NCBI GenBank assembly: GCA_030824115.1
Contig: JAVBYI010000001.1
Location: 62,001 to 126,000 of the forward strand
DNA length: 64,000 nt
Direction of reading: 5' to 3'
Source: Rhodocyclaceae bacterium
Lineage (GTDB): Bacteria; Pseudomonadota; Gammaproteobacteria; Burkholderiales; Rhodocyclaceae
Shown here: piece after piece, positions 8,227 through 18,536 of the stretch
How the letters are laid out: the number at the start of each line of letters is the position of its first letter
Position numbering within the stretch: the stretch's first letter is position 1
Position numbers and translations under genes: made by a program
The notes under the pieces: model-generated
Told to the model about the DNA's origin: nothing
The model's input: the letters and a program-made list of their open reading frames with translations, nothing else
Database searches by the model: none

Positions 8227-9810
8227 ATGGCAACCGTCTCCATCTACGACTCCACCCTGCGCGACGGCGCGCAAGCACAGGGCATTTCCTATTCCGTCGA
8301 GGACAAGCTCAAGATCGTTGAGCGCCTCGATGCGCTGGGGGTCGCCTACATCGAGGCGGGCAATCCCGGTTCGAATCCGAAGGACCTCGAATTCTTTACG
8401 CGCGCCGCCACGCTGAAACTGGCCCACGCGAAGATGATCGCCTTCGGCGCCACGCGCAAGGTTGGCATCCGCGTCTCGGACGACGCCAACCTGCAGTCCC
8501 TGCTCAAGGCCAACACGCCGGCCGTAGCGATCTTCGGCAAAAGCTGGGATTACCAGGCACTGGAGATCCTGCGCACCACGCTCGATGAAAACCTGCGCAT
8601 GATCAACGACACGATCAAGTACCTGAAGCAGCACGGCAAGGAAGTTGTCTTCGATGCCGAGCACTTCTTCGATGGCTACAAGGACAACGCCGAATACTCG
8701 CTGAAGACCCTCGCCGCTGCGGCCGAAGCGGGTGCCGACTGCCTGTGCCTGTGCGACACCAATGGCGGCTCCTTCCCGGACGAGATATTCGAGATCACGC
8801 GCACGGTCTGCGCGCAGTTTCCCAATACTGCTGTCGGCATTCACTGTCACAACGACAGCGAGATGGCGGTAGCCAACTCGATCCGCGCCGTGCAGGCTGG
8901 GGCGACGCAGGTACAGGGCACCATCAATGGTCTTGGCGAGCGTTGCGGCAATGCCAATCTCTGTTCGATCATCCCGAACCTGCAACTCAAGCTCGGCCTC
9001 GACTGCATCCCCACGGCGGCGATGCGCCACCTGACCAACGTCGCCCGTTCGGTCAGCGAAATCGCCAACATGCCCCACAACGAGAAAGCACCCTACGTCG
9101 GCGGTCATGCCTTCGCGCACAAGGGCGGCATGCACATCGACGCGGTGGTCAAGAACCCGATCTCCTACGAACACATCAACCCCGAGTTGGTCGGCAACAG
9201 CCGCCGCGTGCTGATGTCGGAAGTCGCCGGGCGCAGCACGTTGCTGGCACGCATCAACGCCATCGACCCGACACTCACCAAGGATTCGCCCGAGACGAAG
9301 AAGATCATCGATCGCCTCAAGGAACTCGAACACGAGGGTTATCAGTTCGAGGCTGCCGAAAGCTCCTTTGATCTTGTCGTGCGCAAGATGCTCGGCCGCT
9401 ACACGCCCTTCTTCGAACTGGTCGAATTCAAGGTCATCACCAACGAGCCGGCGATGAACGAGGTCAATTCGTCGGTGATCATCAAGGTGCGTGTTGGCGA
9501 TCAGGAAGTGCTGACCGTTGCGGAAGGCGATGGCCCGGTGAATGCCCTCGACAAGGCCGCGCGCAAGGCGCTCGAACGCCTCTATCCGGCCATCGGCGCG
9601 ATTCGCCTGACCGACTACAAGGTGCGCGTCCTCGATTCCGATCAGGCTTCCGCCGCCAAGGTACGCGTGCTGATCGAATCAACCGACGGCACAGAAAGCT
9701 GGACGACCATCGGCGTCTCCACCGACATCATCAATGCGTCATGGCAGGCACTGGTCGACGCCATAGACGTCAAGCTGATTCGCGACCAGGAACAGCAAAC
9801 CACTCACTGA
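8227..9810 (+). CDS. cimA: (R)-citramalate synthase
   Basis: A 527-residue member of the isopropylmalate/citramalate/homocitrate synthase family. The N-terminal TIM barrel starts IYDSTLRDGAQAQGISYS with the metal-binding Asp and catalytic Arg; HCHNDSEMAVANS supplies the metal histidines; and GGHAFAHKGGMHIDAV carries a further active-site region. The C-terminal ~110 residues are the LeuA-type allosteric domain. The DGAQAQGIS N-terminus is typical of CimA rather than LeuA. It condenses acetyl-CoA with pyruvate, giving a threonine-independent route to 2-oxobutyrate and isoleucine; adjacent leuCD supply the isomerisation. ATG at 8227 chosen where homology begins. Confidence 0.92.
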   Translation: MATVSIYDSTLRDGAQAQGISYSVEDKLKIVERLDALGVAYIEAGNPGSNPKDLEFFTRAATLKLAHAKMIAFGATRKVGIRVSDDANLQSLLKANTPAVAIFGKSWDYQALEILRTTLDENLRMINDTIKYLKQHGKEVVFDAEHFFDGYKDNAEYSLKTLAAAAEAGADCLCLCDTNGGSFPDEIFEITRTVCAQFPNTAVGIHCHNDSEMAVANSIRAVQAGATQVQGTINGLGERCGNANLCSIIPNLQLKLGLDCIPTAAMRHLTNVARSVSEIANMPHNEKAPYVGGHAFAHKGGMHIDAVVKNPISYEHINPELVGNSRRVLMSEVAGRSTLLARINAIDPTLTKDSPETKKIIDRLKELEHEGYQFEAAESSFDLVVRKMLGRYTPFFELVEFKVITNEPAMNEVNSSVIIKVRVGDQEVLTVAEGDGPVNALDKAARKALERLYPAIGAIRLTDYKVRVLDSDQASAAKVRVLIESTDGTESWTTIGVSTDIINASWQALVDAIDVKLIRDQEQQTTH

Positions 9811-9831
9811 CCCCCCAAGCAAGGAACCCAC

Positions 9832-11238
9832 ATGGCTGGCAAAACGCTTTACGACAAACTCTGGGAATCGCACGTTGTCCGCGAAGAATCCGACGGCACC
9901 TGCCTCCTTTACATCGACCGTCACCTGATGCACGAGGTGACCAGTCCGCAAGCCTTCGAGGGCCTGCGGCTGGCACAGCGCAAGGCATGGCGCAAGGACA
10001 GCATCGTTGCCAACCCGGATCACAACACGCCGACGAATAACTGGAACGGCGGCATCAAGGACCCGATCTCGCGCCTGCAGGTTGAAACGCTCGACGCCAA
10101 CATCAAGGACTTCGGCGCGCTGGTGTACTTCCCCTTCAAGCATGCCAATCAGGGCATCATCCATGTCATCGGCCCGGAAAACGGCACCACGCTGCCGGGC
10201 ATGACGGTGGTCTGCGGTGACAGCCACACCGCGACGCACGGCGCCTTCGGCGCGCTGGCACACGGTATCGGCACCTCCGAGGTCGAGCACGTGCTCGCGA
10301 CGCAGACGCTGGTGCAGAAGAAATCCAAGACCATGCTAATTCGCGTCGACGGAAAAGTCGGCGCTGGCGTGACGGCCAAGGACATCGCCCTGGACATCAT
10401 CGGCAAGATCGGCACTGCCGGCGGCACCGGCTACTGCATCGAGTTCGGCGGCGCAGCGATCCGCGCCCTGTCGATGGAAGGCCGCATGACCCTGTGCAAC
10501 ATGGCGATTGAAGGCGGCGCGCGTGCCGGCCTCATCGCCCCGGATGAAAAGACGTTTGCCTACCTCAAGGGCCGCCAGTACGCCCCCAAGGGCACCAACT
10601 GGGACAAGGCGGTGGCCTACTGGAAGACCCTCGTCTCCGACAAGGGCGCGAAGTTCGATACGGTCATCGAAATGGATGCGGCGAAGATCGAGCCGCAGGT
10701 CACCTGGGGCACCTCACCCGAACAGGTATTGTCGGTTGGCGCCAAGGTGCCGAACCCGGCCAAGGAGAAAGACGCCGTCAAGCGCGGCAGCATCGAGCGC
10801 GCGCTGGCCTATATGGGCCTCACCGCCGACACGCCGATCGATCAGATCAAGGTTGACAAGGTCTTCATCGGCAGTTGCACCAACTCGCGCATCGAAGATT
10901 TGCGCGCCGCTGCGGCTGTCGCCAAGGGCAGGCAGAAAGCCGCCAACGTCAAGCTCGTGCTGGTCGTGCCGGGTTCGGGTCAGGTCAAGCGCCAAGCCGA
11001 GGCCGAAGGGCTGGACAAAATTTTCACCGCCGCCGGCTTCGAGTGGCGCGAACCCGGCTGCTCAATGTGCCTGGCGATGAACGCCGACCGCCTCGCCCCG
11101 GGCGAGCGCTGCGCCTCCACCTCCAACCGCAACTTTGAAGGCCGCCAGGGCGCCGGCGGCCGTACCCACCTCGTCAGCCCCGAGATGGCCGCCGCCGCCG
11201 CCATCGCCGGCCACTTCACCGATATCAGGAAATTCTGA
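9832..11238 (+). CDS. leuC: 3-isopropylmalate dehydratase large subunit
   Basis: A 468-residue aconitase-family large subunit. The [4Fe-4S] cysteines are in [11 protein letters not shown] (near residue 347) and in GCSMCLAMN (near residues 407-410); the domain-1 signature [12 protein letters not shown] is near residue 130. With LeuD it isomerises 2- to 3-isopropylmalate, and probably citramalate for the CimA route. It starts 21 bp after cimA and ends 2 bp before leuD, so the three form one operon. Length is normal. Confidence 0.97.
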   Translation: MAGKTLYDKLWESHVVREESDGTCLLYIDRHLMHEVTSPQAFEGLRLAQRKAWRKDSIVANPDHNTPTNNWNGGIKDPISRLQVETLDANIKDFGALVYFPFKHANQGIIHVIGPENGTTLPGMTVVCGDSHTATHGAFGALAHGIGTSEVEHVLATQTLVQKKSKTMLIRVDGKVGAGVTAKDIALDIIGKIGTAGGTGYCIEFGGAAIRALSMEGRMTLCNMAIEGGARAGLIAPDEKTFAYLKGRQYAPKGTNWDKAVAYWKTLVSDKGAKFDTVIEMDAAKIEPQVTWGTSPEQVLSVGAKVPNPAKEKDAVKRGSIERALAYMGLTADTPIDQIKVDKVFIGSCTNSRIEDLRAAAAVAKGRQKAANVKLVLVVPGSGQVKRQAEAEGLDKIFTAAGFEWREPGCSMCLAMNADRLAPGERCASTSNRNFEGRQGAGGRTHLVSPEMAAAAAIAGHFTDIRKF

Positions 11239-11240
11239 AC

Positions 11241-11879
11241 ATGAAACCCTTCATCTCCCTCAATGGCCTCGTCTGCCCGCTCGACCGCGCCAACGTCGAT
11301 ACCGACGCCATCATCCCGAAGCAGTTTCTGAAATCCATCAAGCGTTCCGGCTTCGGCCCCTACCTGTTTGACGAGTGGCGCTACAAGGATGTCGGCGAAC
11401 CCGGCATGGACTGCACGAACCGGCCGCTGAAGAAGGACTTCGTCCTCAACCAGAAGTCGTTCAAAGGCGCGCAGATTCTGCTCACCCGCGACAATTTCGG
11501 CTGCGGCTCTTCCCGCGAACATGCGCCATGGGCCATTGAAGACTACGGCTTTCGCGTCATCATCGCGCCCTCGTTCGCCGATATCTTCTTCTCGAACTGT
11601 TACAAGAACGGCATCCTGCCGATCGTCGCATCCGCCAAAATCGTCGATCAGCTGTTCCGCGAATGTGCCGCACAAAAAGGCTACAAGCTGCGCGTCGATC
11701 TGGAAACACAGACCGTGCGCAACCCGGCCGGCGAGTGGTTCAGCTTCGACATTACCCCGCACCGCAAGCACTGCCTGCTCAACGGCCTCGACGAAATCGG
11801 CCTGACGCTACAGCACGCCGACGAGATCAAGGCCTTCGAGAAGCAGCACAAGGCCGCGCAGCCCTGGCTGTTCAACTGA
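11241..11879 (+). CDS. leuD: 3-isopropylmalate dehydratase small subunit
   Basis: A 212-residue small subunit carrying the aconitase swivel domain. Seen: [13 protein letters not shown], the substrate-loop [12 protein letters not shown] near residue 90, and [10 protein letters not shown]. It pairs with LeuC immediately upstream. leuB is not in this window, so it lies elsewhere on the chromosome. Confidence 0.97.
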   Translation: MKPFISLNGLVCPLDRANVDTDAIIPKQFLKSIKRSGFGPYLFDEWRYKDVGEPGMDCTNRPLKKDFVLNQKSFKGAQILLTRDNFGCGSSREHAPWAIEDYGFRVIIAPSFADIFFSNCYKNGILPIVASAKIVDQLFRECAAQKGYKLRVDLETQTVRNPAGEWFSFDITPHRKHCLLNGLDEIGLTLQHADEIKAFEKQHKAAQPWLFN

Positions 11880-11904
11880 CGTAACGGTACGCGGGGGGAA
11901 GACC

Positions 11905-13383
11905 ATGTTGCTTTGGTTTGTCATCCTCTACCTGATGGTATCGGTCGGCATCGGCCTCTTTGCCGCAACACGCGTGCATAACGCCAAAGACTTTGCCGTT
12001 GCCGGCCGCTCGCTGCCGCTGCCGGTGGTCACCGCCACCGTGTTCGCCACCTGGTTCGGCGCCGAAGCGGTGTTCGGCGTTTCGGCCACCTTCGTGCAGG
12101 AGGGATTGACCGGCGTGGTGGCCGATCCCTTCGGCTCGTCGCTGTGCCTGGTCATCGCCGGCATCCTGTTCTCGCGCTACCTCTACAAGCTCAACATCCT
12201 CACGCTCGGCGACTTCTACCGCATGCGCTACAACCGCACGGTGGAAGTGCTCACCACGCTGTGCATCGTCGCCTCTTACCTCGGCTGGGTCGCCGCGCAG
12301 ATCAAGGCGCTCGGCCTGATCTTCTATGTTGTCACCAATGGCGCCGTCTCGCAGGAAACCGGCATGATCCTCGGCGCCGCCATCGTGCTCACCTACACCA
12401 CCTTCGGCGGCATGTTCTCGGTGGCGATTCTCGACTTCGTACAGATGGCCGTGTCGATGGGCGGTCTGCTGTTCATCGCCTGGATCGTCAGCGGCAAGGT
12501 CGATGGTGGCACGACGGCCATCGTCGCCCACGCCAGCGCTGCCGGCAAACTCGACTTCTTTCCCGAGATGGACCCGCTGAAATGGATCGCCTTTCTCGGC
12601 GCCTGGGTCACCATGATGCTCGGCTCGATTCCGCAGCAGGACGTATTCCAGCGCGTCACCTCGGCGAAAAGCGCAAAGATCGCCCTGTGGGGGTCGATCC
12701 TCGGCGCCTCGATCTATTTCTGCTTCACTTTCGTGCCGATGTTCATCGCCTACTCGGCGACGCTGATCGATCCCGAACTGTTCGCCAAGCTGCTCGAAGA
12801 AGACACGCAACTGGTACTGCCCACGCTGGTGTTGCAGCACACGCCGCTGGCCGCCCAGGTGCTGTTCTTCGGCGCCGTGCTGTCAGCGATCATGAGCTGT
12901 TCCTCAGCCACCTTGCTCGCCCCATCCGTCACCTTCGCCGAAAACGTCATCAAGGGCTTCAACCCGAAGATGGGCGATCACCAGTTCCTCTGGGTGATGA
13001 GGGGCACCCTGATCGGCTTCACTTGTCTGGTACTGGCCTTCGCGCTCAACTCCGCATCCTCGATCTTCGAAATGGTCGAGAACGCCTACAAGGTCACACT
13101 GGCCGGCGCCTTTGTGCCACTGGTCGGCGGCATCCTCTGGAAGCGTGCCACCTCACAAGGTGCACTGGCGGCGATTTTCGGCGGTATCCTGTCTTGGCTG
13201 ATGATTGAGTTGATGATCGGCGAGGCCAGCCCGGTACCCCCGCAGTTGATTGGCCTCGCGGTCTCGGCACTCGGCATGACCGCCGGTTCATTGTTACCGC
13301 AATGGATTGGCCATACCGTTCCCGGCCGTCCGATGCATGAATTGCAGCATCATGCGGCCATGGAACCGCACCACCATCCCTAA
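11905..13383 (+). CDS. Sodium:solute symporter family transporter
   Basis: A 492-residue protein with about 13 hydrophobic segments. Early signatures are the DFAVAGRSLPL loop and a WFGAEAVFGVSATF helix, as in the SSS/SLC5 family; DFYRMRYNR follows helix 3. The His-rich C-terminus ends HHAAMEPHHHP. It starts with ATG after GGGGGGAAGACC, 25 bp after leuD, so it may be read through from the leu operon. The substrate (organic acid, amino acid or osmolyte) cannot be assigned by eye. Confidence 0.85.
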   Translation: MLLWFVILYLMVSVGIGLFAATRVHNAKDFAVAGRSLPLPVVTATVFATWFGAEAVFGVSATFVQEGLTGVVADPFGSSLCLVIAGILFSRYLYKLNILTLGDFYRMRYNRTVEVLTTLCIVASYLGWVAAQIKALGLIFYVVTNGAVSQETGMILGAAIVLTYTTFGGMFSVAILDFVQMAVSMGGLLFIAWIVSGKVDGGTTAIVAHASAAGKLDFFPEMDPLKWIAFLGAWVTMMLGSIPQQDVFQRVTSAKSAKIALWGSILGASIYFCFTFVPMFIAYSATLIDPELFAKLLEEDTQLVLPTLVLQHTPLAAQVLFFGAVLSAIMSCSSATLLAPSVTFAENVIKGFNPKMGDHQFLWVMRGTLIGFTCLVLAFALNSASSIFEMVENAYKVTLAGAFVPLVGGILWKRATSQGALAAIFGGILSWLMIELMIGEASPVPPQLIGLAVSALGMTAGSLLPQWIGHTVPGRPMHELQHHAAMEPHHHP

Positions 13384-13402
13384 CGTACTGAAGGAGTTCG
13401 CC

Positions 13403-13711
13403 ATGCACAAACTGTTTGCCGCTACCGCCCTGACGCTGGTTCTGCAACTTGGCTTCGCGCTGCCTGCCGCCGCTCAGGACAAACCCGCCACCCCGCAACA
13501 ACAGCGCATGCGCGACTGCAACAAGAACGCGGAAGGCAAGAAGGGGCCGGAACGCAAGGAGTTCATGAGGGCCTGCCTGTCCGGCAAGCAGGCCGATGCC
13601 AAGGACGCACGTTCGATGCAACAGGAAAAGATGAAAACCTGTAACGCCAACGCCAAGGGCATGAAGGGCGCCGAGCGCAAGGCCTTTATGAGCGACTGCC
13701 TGAAAAACTGA
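13403..13711 (+). CDS. PsiF-repeat exported protein
   Basis: A 102-residue secreted protein: signal peptide [15 protein letters not shown]... with cleavage after AAAQ, then two PsiF-type repeats, each with the pattern (R/K)M..CN.(N/A)A..(K)KG.ERK.FM..CL. The paired cysteines in each repeat suggest disulfides in the periplasm. Named from phosphate-starvation-inducible PsiF of E. coli; function unclear. The ATG at 13403 follows AAGGAG. Its 3' end overlaps convergent ttcA by 26 bp. Confidence 0.85.
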   Translation: MHKLFAATALTLVLQLGFALPAAAQDKPATPQQQRMRDCNKNAEGKKGPERKEFMRACLSGKQADAKDARSMQQEKMKTCNANAKGMKGAERKAFMSDCLKN

Positions 13712-14579
13712 TCACATCCACCGGCGGCGGCAGGTCTTCGCTATCGAAGGCCGTGTCGCCGTCGGGATCGGGCACACCGGTCGCCTTGAGGCCGGCAAAG
13801 TCGTAGAGCCGCGCATCCATCAGGTGTGACGGCACGATATTCGAGAGACTTCTGAACAGGGTTTCGACGCGCCCCGGAAAACGCTTGTCCCAGTCGCGCA
13901 GCATTTCGGCCACCTGCTGACGCTGCAGGTTGGGCTGGCTGCCACACAGGTTGCAGGGAATGATCGGAAACTCGCGCTGCTGCGCCCACGCGATCAGATC
14001 CTTCTCCTGACAATACGCCAGCGGCCGGATGACAATGTGCTTGCCATCGTCCGACACCAGCTTGGGCGGCATGGCCTTGAGCTTGGCGGCGAAAAATAGA
14101 TTGAGAAATAGCGTGGCGAGGATGTCGTCGCGATGATGGCCGAGCGCAATCTTGGTGGCACCCAATTCATCGGCGACACGATAGAGAATGCCGCGTCTTA
14201 ACCTTGAGCAAAGTGAACAGGTCGTCTTGCCCTCGGGAATTACGCGTTTGACGATCGAGTAGGTGTCTTCCTCGATGATGCGATAGGGAATGCCGAGCCC
14301 TTCCAGATAGGCCGGCAGTACCTCGGCGGGAAAGCCCGGCTGCTTCTGGTCGAGATTGACCGCGATGATCTCGAAGTTGATCGGCGCTTTTTCCTTCAGG
14401 TAGCGCAGGATGTCGAGCAGGCCATAGGAATCCTTGCCGCCCGAGAGGCAGACCATGACGCGGTCGCCCTCCTCGATCATGTTGAAGTCGGCAATCGCCT
14501 GACCCACCTCGCGACGCAGGCGCTTGGCCAGCTTGTTGGCTTCGAATTCCTGTTTGTGTGCCGCTTTGTACGTTGTCAT
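13686..14579 (-). CDS. ttcA: tRNA 2-thiocytidine(32) synthetase
   Basis: A 297-residue PP-loop ATPase that thiolates C32 of certain tRNAs. Seen: the PP-loop [13 protein letters not shown] near residue 46, [10 protein letters not shown] (the CxxC Fe-S cysteines) near residue 120, and a third cysteine in [12 protein letters not shown] near residue 210. Strong full-length similarity to the family pattern. Its start overlaps the stop of the upstream dehydrogenase by 4 bp, so the two are co-transcribed. Confidence 0.95.
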   Translation of the reverse strand: MTTYKAAHKQEFEANKLAKRLRREVGQAIADFNMIEEGDRVMVCLSGGKDSYGLLDILRYLKEKAPINFEIIAVNLDQKQPGFPAEVLPAYLEGLGIPYRIIEEDTYSIVKRVIPEGKTTCSLCSRLRRGILYRVADELGATKIALGHHRDDILATLFLNLFFAAKLKAMPPKLVSDDGKHIVIRPLAYCQEKDLIAWAQQREFPIIPCNLCGSQPNLQRQQVAEMLRDWDKRFPGRVETLFRSLSNIVPSHLMDARLYDFAGLKATGVPDPDGDTAFDSEDLPPPVDVISFSGSRS

Positions 14580-15316
14580 AGATGTGCTGTCCGGCCGCCG
14601 TCGACGTTGATCACCTGCCCGGTGACATAGGGCGCATCGAAGACGAGAAATTTCACCGTGCGCGCAATATCCACCGGCATGCCGACGCGCTTGAGCAGCG
14701 TGTGCTGAATGATCGCCTGTTGTTGCTCAGGCGGAAAGTCCGTCTCGTTCTCGGGCCACTCGATGGCGCCGGGCGCCACCGCATTGACGCGCACCGCCGG
14801 GCCAAGTTCCAGCGCCAGCGCACGGGTCAGCCCAAGCAGCCCGGCCTTGGCGGCACAGTAGAGCGGATAGTTCTTCAAGGGTCGTTCGGCGTGAATGTCG
14901 GTGATGTTAACAATGCACCCGCCCGTTTTCGCCAGATGCGGCGCAGCCGCCTGGGAGAGGAACAACGGGCCTTTCAGGTTGCTGCCCATCAAGTCGTCCC
15001 ACATGGTTTCGTCAATCGTACCCACCGGCGTAGGGAAAAAACTCGACGCGTTGTTGACCAGCCCGTCGAGCCGGCCGAAATAGGCTACGGCCTCGTCGAT
15101 CATGACCGCGATACTGGCCACGTCACGCAGATCATGCCGTATGGCCAGCGCCGACATTTCGCGCTGCGCGTTCAACTCGGCTGCCAGCGCTGCCGCCTCC
15201 GCCGTCGACGCGCGATGATGCAACACGACACGGGCGCCGGCCATATGCAGGGTACGCGCAATCTCCGCGCCCACCCGCTTTGCCGCACCCGTAATCAACA
15301 CCACTGGCGTATTCAT
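14576..15316 (-). CDS. folM: FolM-like pteridine reductase (SDR)
   Basis: A 246-residue SDR. Rossmann motif [12 protein letters not shown] (the arginine favours NADPH), [12 protein letters not shown], and active-site YCAAKAG. This NNASSFFPT type is characteristic of pteridine (dihydromonapterin) reductases. The product would reduce dihydrofolate or dihydromonapterin. It lies directly upstream of ttcA with a 4-bp overlap and overlaps tcdA by 4 bp, so tcdA-folM-ttcA form one leftward operon. The residues MSALAIRH coincide with a possible diverged copy of the dispersed repeat. Confidence 0.8.
   Translation of the reverse strand: MNTPVVLITGAAKRVGAEIARTLHMAGARVVLHHRASTAEAAALAAELNAQREMSALAIRHDLRDVASIAVMIDEAVAYFGRLDGLVNNASSFFPTPVGTIDETMWDDLMGSNLKGPLFLSQAAAPHLAKTGGCIVNITDIHAERPLKNYPLYCAAKAGLLGLTRALALELGPAVRVNAVAPGAIEWPENETDFPPEQQQAIIQHTLLKRVGMPVDIARTVKFLVFDAPYVTGQVINVDGGRTAHL
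15134..15160 (-). repeat. Possible diverged copy of the dispersed repeat inside folM
   Basis: It differs from the consensus at about 4 of 27 positions, sharing ATGCCGT and the 12-base core GCCAGCGCCGAC. Read in the folM frame it gives EMSALAIRH, close to the EKSALAGRH of the perfect copies. Because SALA is natural at this position in SDRs, chance or convergence is possible. Confidence 0.4.
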
Positions 15317-16068
15317 TTGAGAAGTATACCGAGGCCGTGCGCCGCTGCCGCAAAGCCGAAGCCGGCCGTCACCGCCACCGAGGAACCATAGCCGGCACAG
15401 TTCAAGCCATGCAGGCCGGCTTCATCCAGATCGCAAGCGGCAGTTTGCGGCCGTTGAATCTGCTCGTCCGAAAACACGCAAGGCACGCCGAACTTCTTCT
15501 TGGCATCGCGGGTAAAACCATAGTCCTTGCGCAGCTTCGCGCGCAACTTGGAAGCCAGCGCATCCTGCGTGGTGCGCGACAAGTCATCGATGCGCACACG
15601 CGTCGGATCGGTGCGCCCGCCCGCACCGCCAGTGGTAATCACCGCCCGCTTTGCCCGCCGGCAATGCGCGATCAGCGCCGCCTTGGCCTTCACATCGTCG
15701 ATGCAGTCAAGCACCACATCACAGCTTGGCAGCAGCGTCACCACATTCTCCGGCGTAATGAATTCCTCGACACACACCACCGTGCAGGCCGGGTTGATCG
15801 TGGCGATGCGCTCGCCCATGGCCAGCACCTTGGCCTGCCCCAGCGTCGCTTCCAGCGCATGCACCTGACGATTGACATTGCTCTCGGCCACGTGGTCCAG
15901 GTCGATCAGCGTCAGCCGCCCCACGCCCGAGCGGGCCAGTGCCTCGGCCGCCCACGAGCCCACACCGCCGATGCCGATCACGCAGGCATGCCCCGCCGCC
16001 AGCCGCAAAAGGCTGCCTAGGCCGTAAAGCCGGTCGATGCCGCTGAAGCGGCGCTCATGAGTTTGCAT
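15313..16068 (-). CDS. tcdA: tRNA threonylcarbamoyladenosine dehydratase
   Basis: A 251-residue E1-like (ThiF superfamily) enzyme that cyclises t6A37 to ct6A in tRNA. Seen: N-terminal RFSGIDRLYG, nucleotide-binding GIGGVGSWAAEALARSG, DLDHVAESNVNRQVHA and a CIDD motif. A transmembrane-like tail (FGFAAAAHGLGILL) matches the family. The ATG at 16068 is where homology begins. It is divergent from the methyltransferase gene with only 24 bp between starts. Unrelated in function to the E1 of the island, though of the same superfamily. Confidence 0.92.
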   Translation of the reverse strand: MQTHERRFSGIDRLYGLGSLLRLAAGHACVIGIGGVGSWAAEALARSGVGRLTLIDLDHVAESNVNRQVHALEATLGQAKVLAMGERIATINPACTVVCVEEFITPENVVTLLPSCDVVLDCIDDVKAKAALIAHCRRAKRAVITTGGAGGRTDPTRVRIDDLSRTTQDALASKLRAKLRKDYGFTRDAKKKFGVPCVFSDEQIQRPQTAACDLDEAGLHGLNCAGYGSSVAVTAGFGFAAAAHGLGILLK

Positions 16069-16092
16069 AGGCCTGCATTGTAAGATGCCGCC

Positions 16093-17253
16093 ATGCCTAC
16101 GCCCCTGCCCGAGCCTTCCGACGACGCAAAAGCGGCCAGTCGCGAATTGTCTGACTGCATTGCGGCTTCGATCCGCACGGCGGGCGGCTGGCTGCCTTTT
16201 GTCGATTACATGGACATGGCGCTGCATTTGCCCGGGCTGGGCTATTACGCCGGCGGCTCGCTCAAGTTTGGCGCGGCGGGCGATTTTGTTACTGCGCCCG
16301 AGTTGACGCCGCTGTTCGGCCAGGCACTGGCCCGGCAGGTGGCCCAGGTACTCGCCGTCCTCCCATCGTCGACATTTGTGCTGGAGGTCGGTGCCGGCAG
16401 TGGACGTCTGGCTGCGGATCTGCTGATGGCGCTCGAAGCGCTGGGATGCTTGCCCGAGTCTTATGCGATTCTCGAACTTTCGGGCGAGTTACGCGCCCGC
16501 CAGCAGCAGACGATTGAATCGGCGGTGCCTCACTTGGCCCCACGCGTGGTCTGGCTCAATGCCCTGCCAGAACACTTTACCGGCTGCGTGATTGCCAATG
16601 AGTTGCTCGACGCGCTGCCGACGCATGTCGTCGCTTGGCGTGAGGCCGGGCGAATGGAACGTGGTGTCGTCCTGACTGACGCGGGTTTCGACTGGGCGGA
16701 ACGGCCGGCGCACGGCGCGCTGGCCGCCGCGATGGCCTCTTTGCCTGTGGAGACAGCACCGTTTATCAGTGAGGTCAGTCTGGCCGCGCGGCACTGGGTG
16801 AGTGAGTGGGGACACCGGCTGGCGCAGGGTGCCCTGCTGCTGATTGACTATGGTCTGCCGCGCCACGAGCTTTATCACCCGCAACGCAGCCACGGTACGC
16901 TGCGCTGCCACTATCGCCAGCGCGCCCATGACAACCCCTTCTGGTGGCCGGGCCTTTCGGATATCACCAGCCATGTGGATTTCACGGCGGTGGCCGAAGC
17001 GGGTTTCGACGCCGGCCTGGATGTGCTGGGCTACACCAGCCAGTCGAGCTTCCTAATCAATTGCGGCTTGGGTGAGTTGCTGATGGCCCGTCAGGAGGCC
17101 GGCGGCGAACAGGCTTTGCGTGCCAATGGTGCCGTGCAGACGCTGATTGCCCCGGGCGAAATGGGCGAGTTGTTCAAGGTGATTGCGCTGGGGCGCGGGA
17201 TTGACCTGCCCTTGCTTGGATTTACGCGCGGCGACCGGCGCCACGCTTTGTAG
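16093..17253 (+). CDS. SAM-dependent methyltransferase, MidA/NDUFAF7 family
   Basis: A 386-residue protein of the SAM-methyltransferase family that includes mitochondrial NDUFAF7 (an arginine methyltransferase for complex I). Seen: FGAAGDFVTAPELTPLFG, the SAM motif LEVGAGSGRLAADLL, VIANELLDALPTHVV, and LLIDYGLPRHELYHPQR. Known bacterial members are poorly characterised, so the substrate is open. Divergent from tcdA. Confidence 0.88.
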   Translation: MPTPLPEPSDDAKAASRELSDCIAASIRTAGGWLPFVDYMDMALHLPGLGYYAGGSLKFGAAGDFVTAPELTPLFGQALARQVAQVLAVLPSSTFVLEVGAGSGRLAADLLMALEALGCLPESYAILELSGELRARQQQTIESAVPHLAPRVVWLNALPEHFTGCVIANELLDALPTHVVAWREAGRMERGVVLTDAGFDWAERPAHGALAAAMASLPVETAPFISEVSLAARHWVSEWGHRLAQGALLLIDYGLPRHELYHPQRSHGTLRCHYRQRAHDNPFWWPGLSDITSHVDFTAVAEAGFDAGLDVLGYTSQSSFLINCGLGELLMARQEAGGEQALRANGAVQTLIAPGEMGELFKVIALGRGIDLPLLGFTRGDRRHAL

Positions 17254-17262
17254 CTGCTCTCG

Positions 17263-18159
17263 TTACGCCGAACGCCGGAACATCTGCAGGAAGCGGTTTT
17301 TCTCGCCGAGGAACAGCTTGGTGAGTTCGTCCAGCGTCTCCTGACAAATATCGGCGGGCTGCAGCTTGAATTCCATCATGCCAAAACGGTCGATGTTGCG
17401 GGTGCGCAAAACGAGGTTACCCATTTCGTAGTCTGCCTTGAGCACAAAGCCGGCCTTGATCTCACAGGGAAAGGTGAAGCGTGCCCGTTCGACGATGTTG
17501 CGGGCGTTCATTTTTTCATCGGCCGTGAAAACGATGCTGTAGTCGTGCAGGAGCTTGCGGAAGGGTTCAACGCTCGTGCCTTCCCGCTCAACGACGATAT
17601 CCCTGCCGGCAGCGATTCGAAAACGAACTGTCAGGCTTTCATAGCGATGATCGTCGCTGGCCGTTGGCACCCGGCGAAAGTCGGTTGCACCCTCAATCCA
17701 GCCCATGTTGGCAAACAGGATATTGCCGGGGAAATCAAACTCCCTGGGATTGGACGGCTTGATGATGTTGAGCTGTTTGATGACATCGTCCAGGTAATGA
17801 AAGGCGGTGGCAATGCCATCACTCAAAATCCGCGCCTGCTCTTCCTTGGCCGCACTGTGTTCTTCGGTGCCTTTTTGCAGGGTCTCCGCTTGCTGCTTCA
17901 GGCGTGCCAGCAAACTGCCAGACCCGGCATCAACCTGACCCGGCGTTGATGTTGGTGCCGCCGACGGCGTTGCCTTGGGCACCGTAGGCCCGAGATCACC
18001 TACATGCGCTTTATTCAGATCCGGGAAGGCAAGCACTTCACGGTGAATCTCCGGCTTGACCGGCTCCTGACTCGTGACCGGACCTTGCCGCGAGAATGTT
18101 TCGATATCCGCCAGTAACTGCGATGTATCGCTACCCGCCTTGTTGTCCGATTGGTTCAC
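17263..18159 (-). CDS. Conserved hypothetical protein
   Basis: A 298-residue soluble protein I do not recognise. Residues 1-75 are polar, low complexity and Ala/Pro/Thr rich; residues 80-125 form a probable coiled coil (LLARLKQQAETLQKGTEEH); the C-terminal ~170 residues are a mixed alpha/beta domain ending KNRFLQMFRRSA. No signal peptide or transmembrane segment. It converges on the methyltransferase with a 9-bp gap. Ordinary host codon use. Confidence 0.65.
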   Translation of the reverse strand: MNQSDNKAGSDTSQLLADIETFSRQGPVTSQEPVKPEIHREVLAFPDLNKAHVGDLGPTVPKATPSAAPTSTPGQVDAGSGSLLARLKQQAETLQKGTEEHSAAKEEQARILSDGIATAFHYLDDVIKQLNIIKPSNPREFDFPGNILFANMGWIEGATDFRRVPTASDDHRYESLTVRFRIAAGRDIVVEREGTSVEPFRKLLHDYSIVFTADEKMNARNIVERARFTFPCEIKAGFVLKADYEMGNLVLRTRNIDRFGMMEFKLQPADICQETLDELTKLFLGEKNRFLQMFRRSA

Positions 18160-18223
18160 GTACTTGCCCTGCGCCGCAATGAATTGCGGAAAATTTTAAC
18201 AGGGACACACCCTTGTCCGAGCG

Positions 18224-18502
18224 CTACTCCTGATGCCGATACAGGTTGTTGAGGAATTCTTCGGTATCGATTTCCTGGCCCGCCTTGGCAGGCCTGATGG
18301 CATCGACCACATGGGGATGGGGTTCAAGGCGCGCCACGGGCTGGGGCATCCAGCCGGCATTGAGGACTTCGTCCACGAAGGGGCCGAATTCTTCTTCCGT
18401 CTCGACATCGAGTGGCAAGTTTTCTGTTTTTCCTGTGCTCATATCCATCACGATCACCATGTCCGGCTCCCCCGCTCTTGTTCGAAGCGTCATGTTCACC
18501 AT
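18224..18502 (-). CDS. Small conserved hypothetical protein
   Basis: 92 residues, acidic, beginning MVNMTLRTRAGEPDMV and ending FLNNLYRHQE. The start at 18502 (ATG) or the in-frame ATG at 18493 is favoured over a much longer reading that runs into ampG. No known motif seen; the sequence is protein-like and its start lies 34 bp past the ampG stop, so it is probably the last gene of that transcript. Confidence 0.6.
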   Translation of the reverse strand: MVNMTLRTRAGEPDMVIVMDMSTGKTENLPLDVETEEEFGPFVDEVLNAGWMPQPVARLEPHPHVVDAIRPAKAGQEIDTEEFLNNLYRHQE

Positions 18503-18536
18503 AACGACGTCGACAGAAAAAAGTTGATGTGTTCGC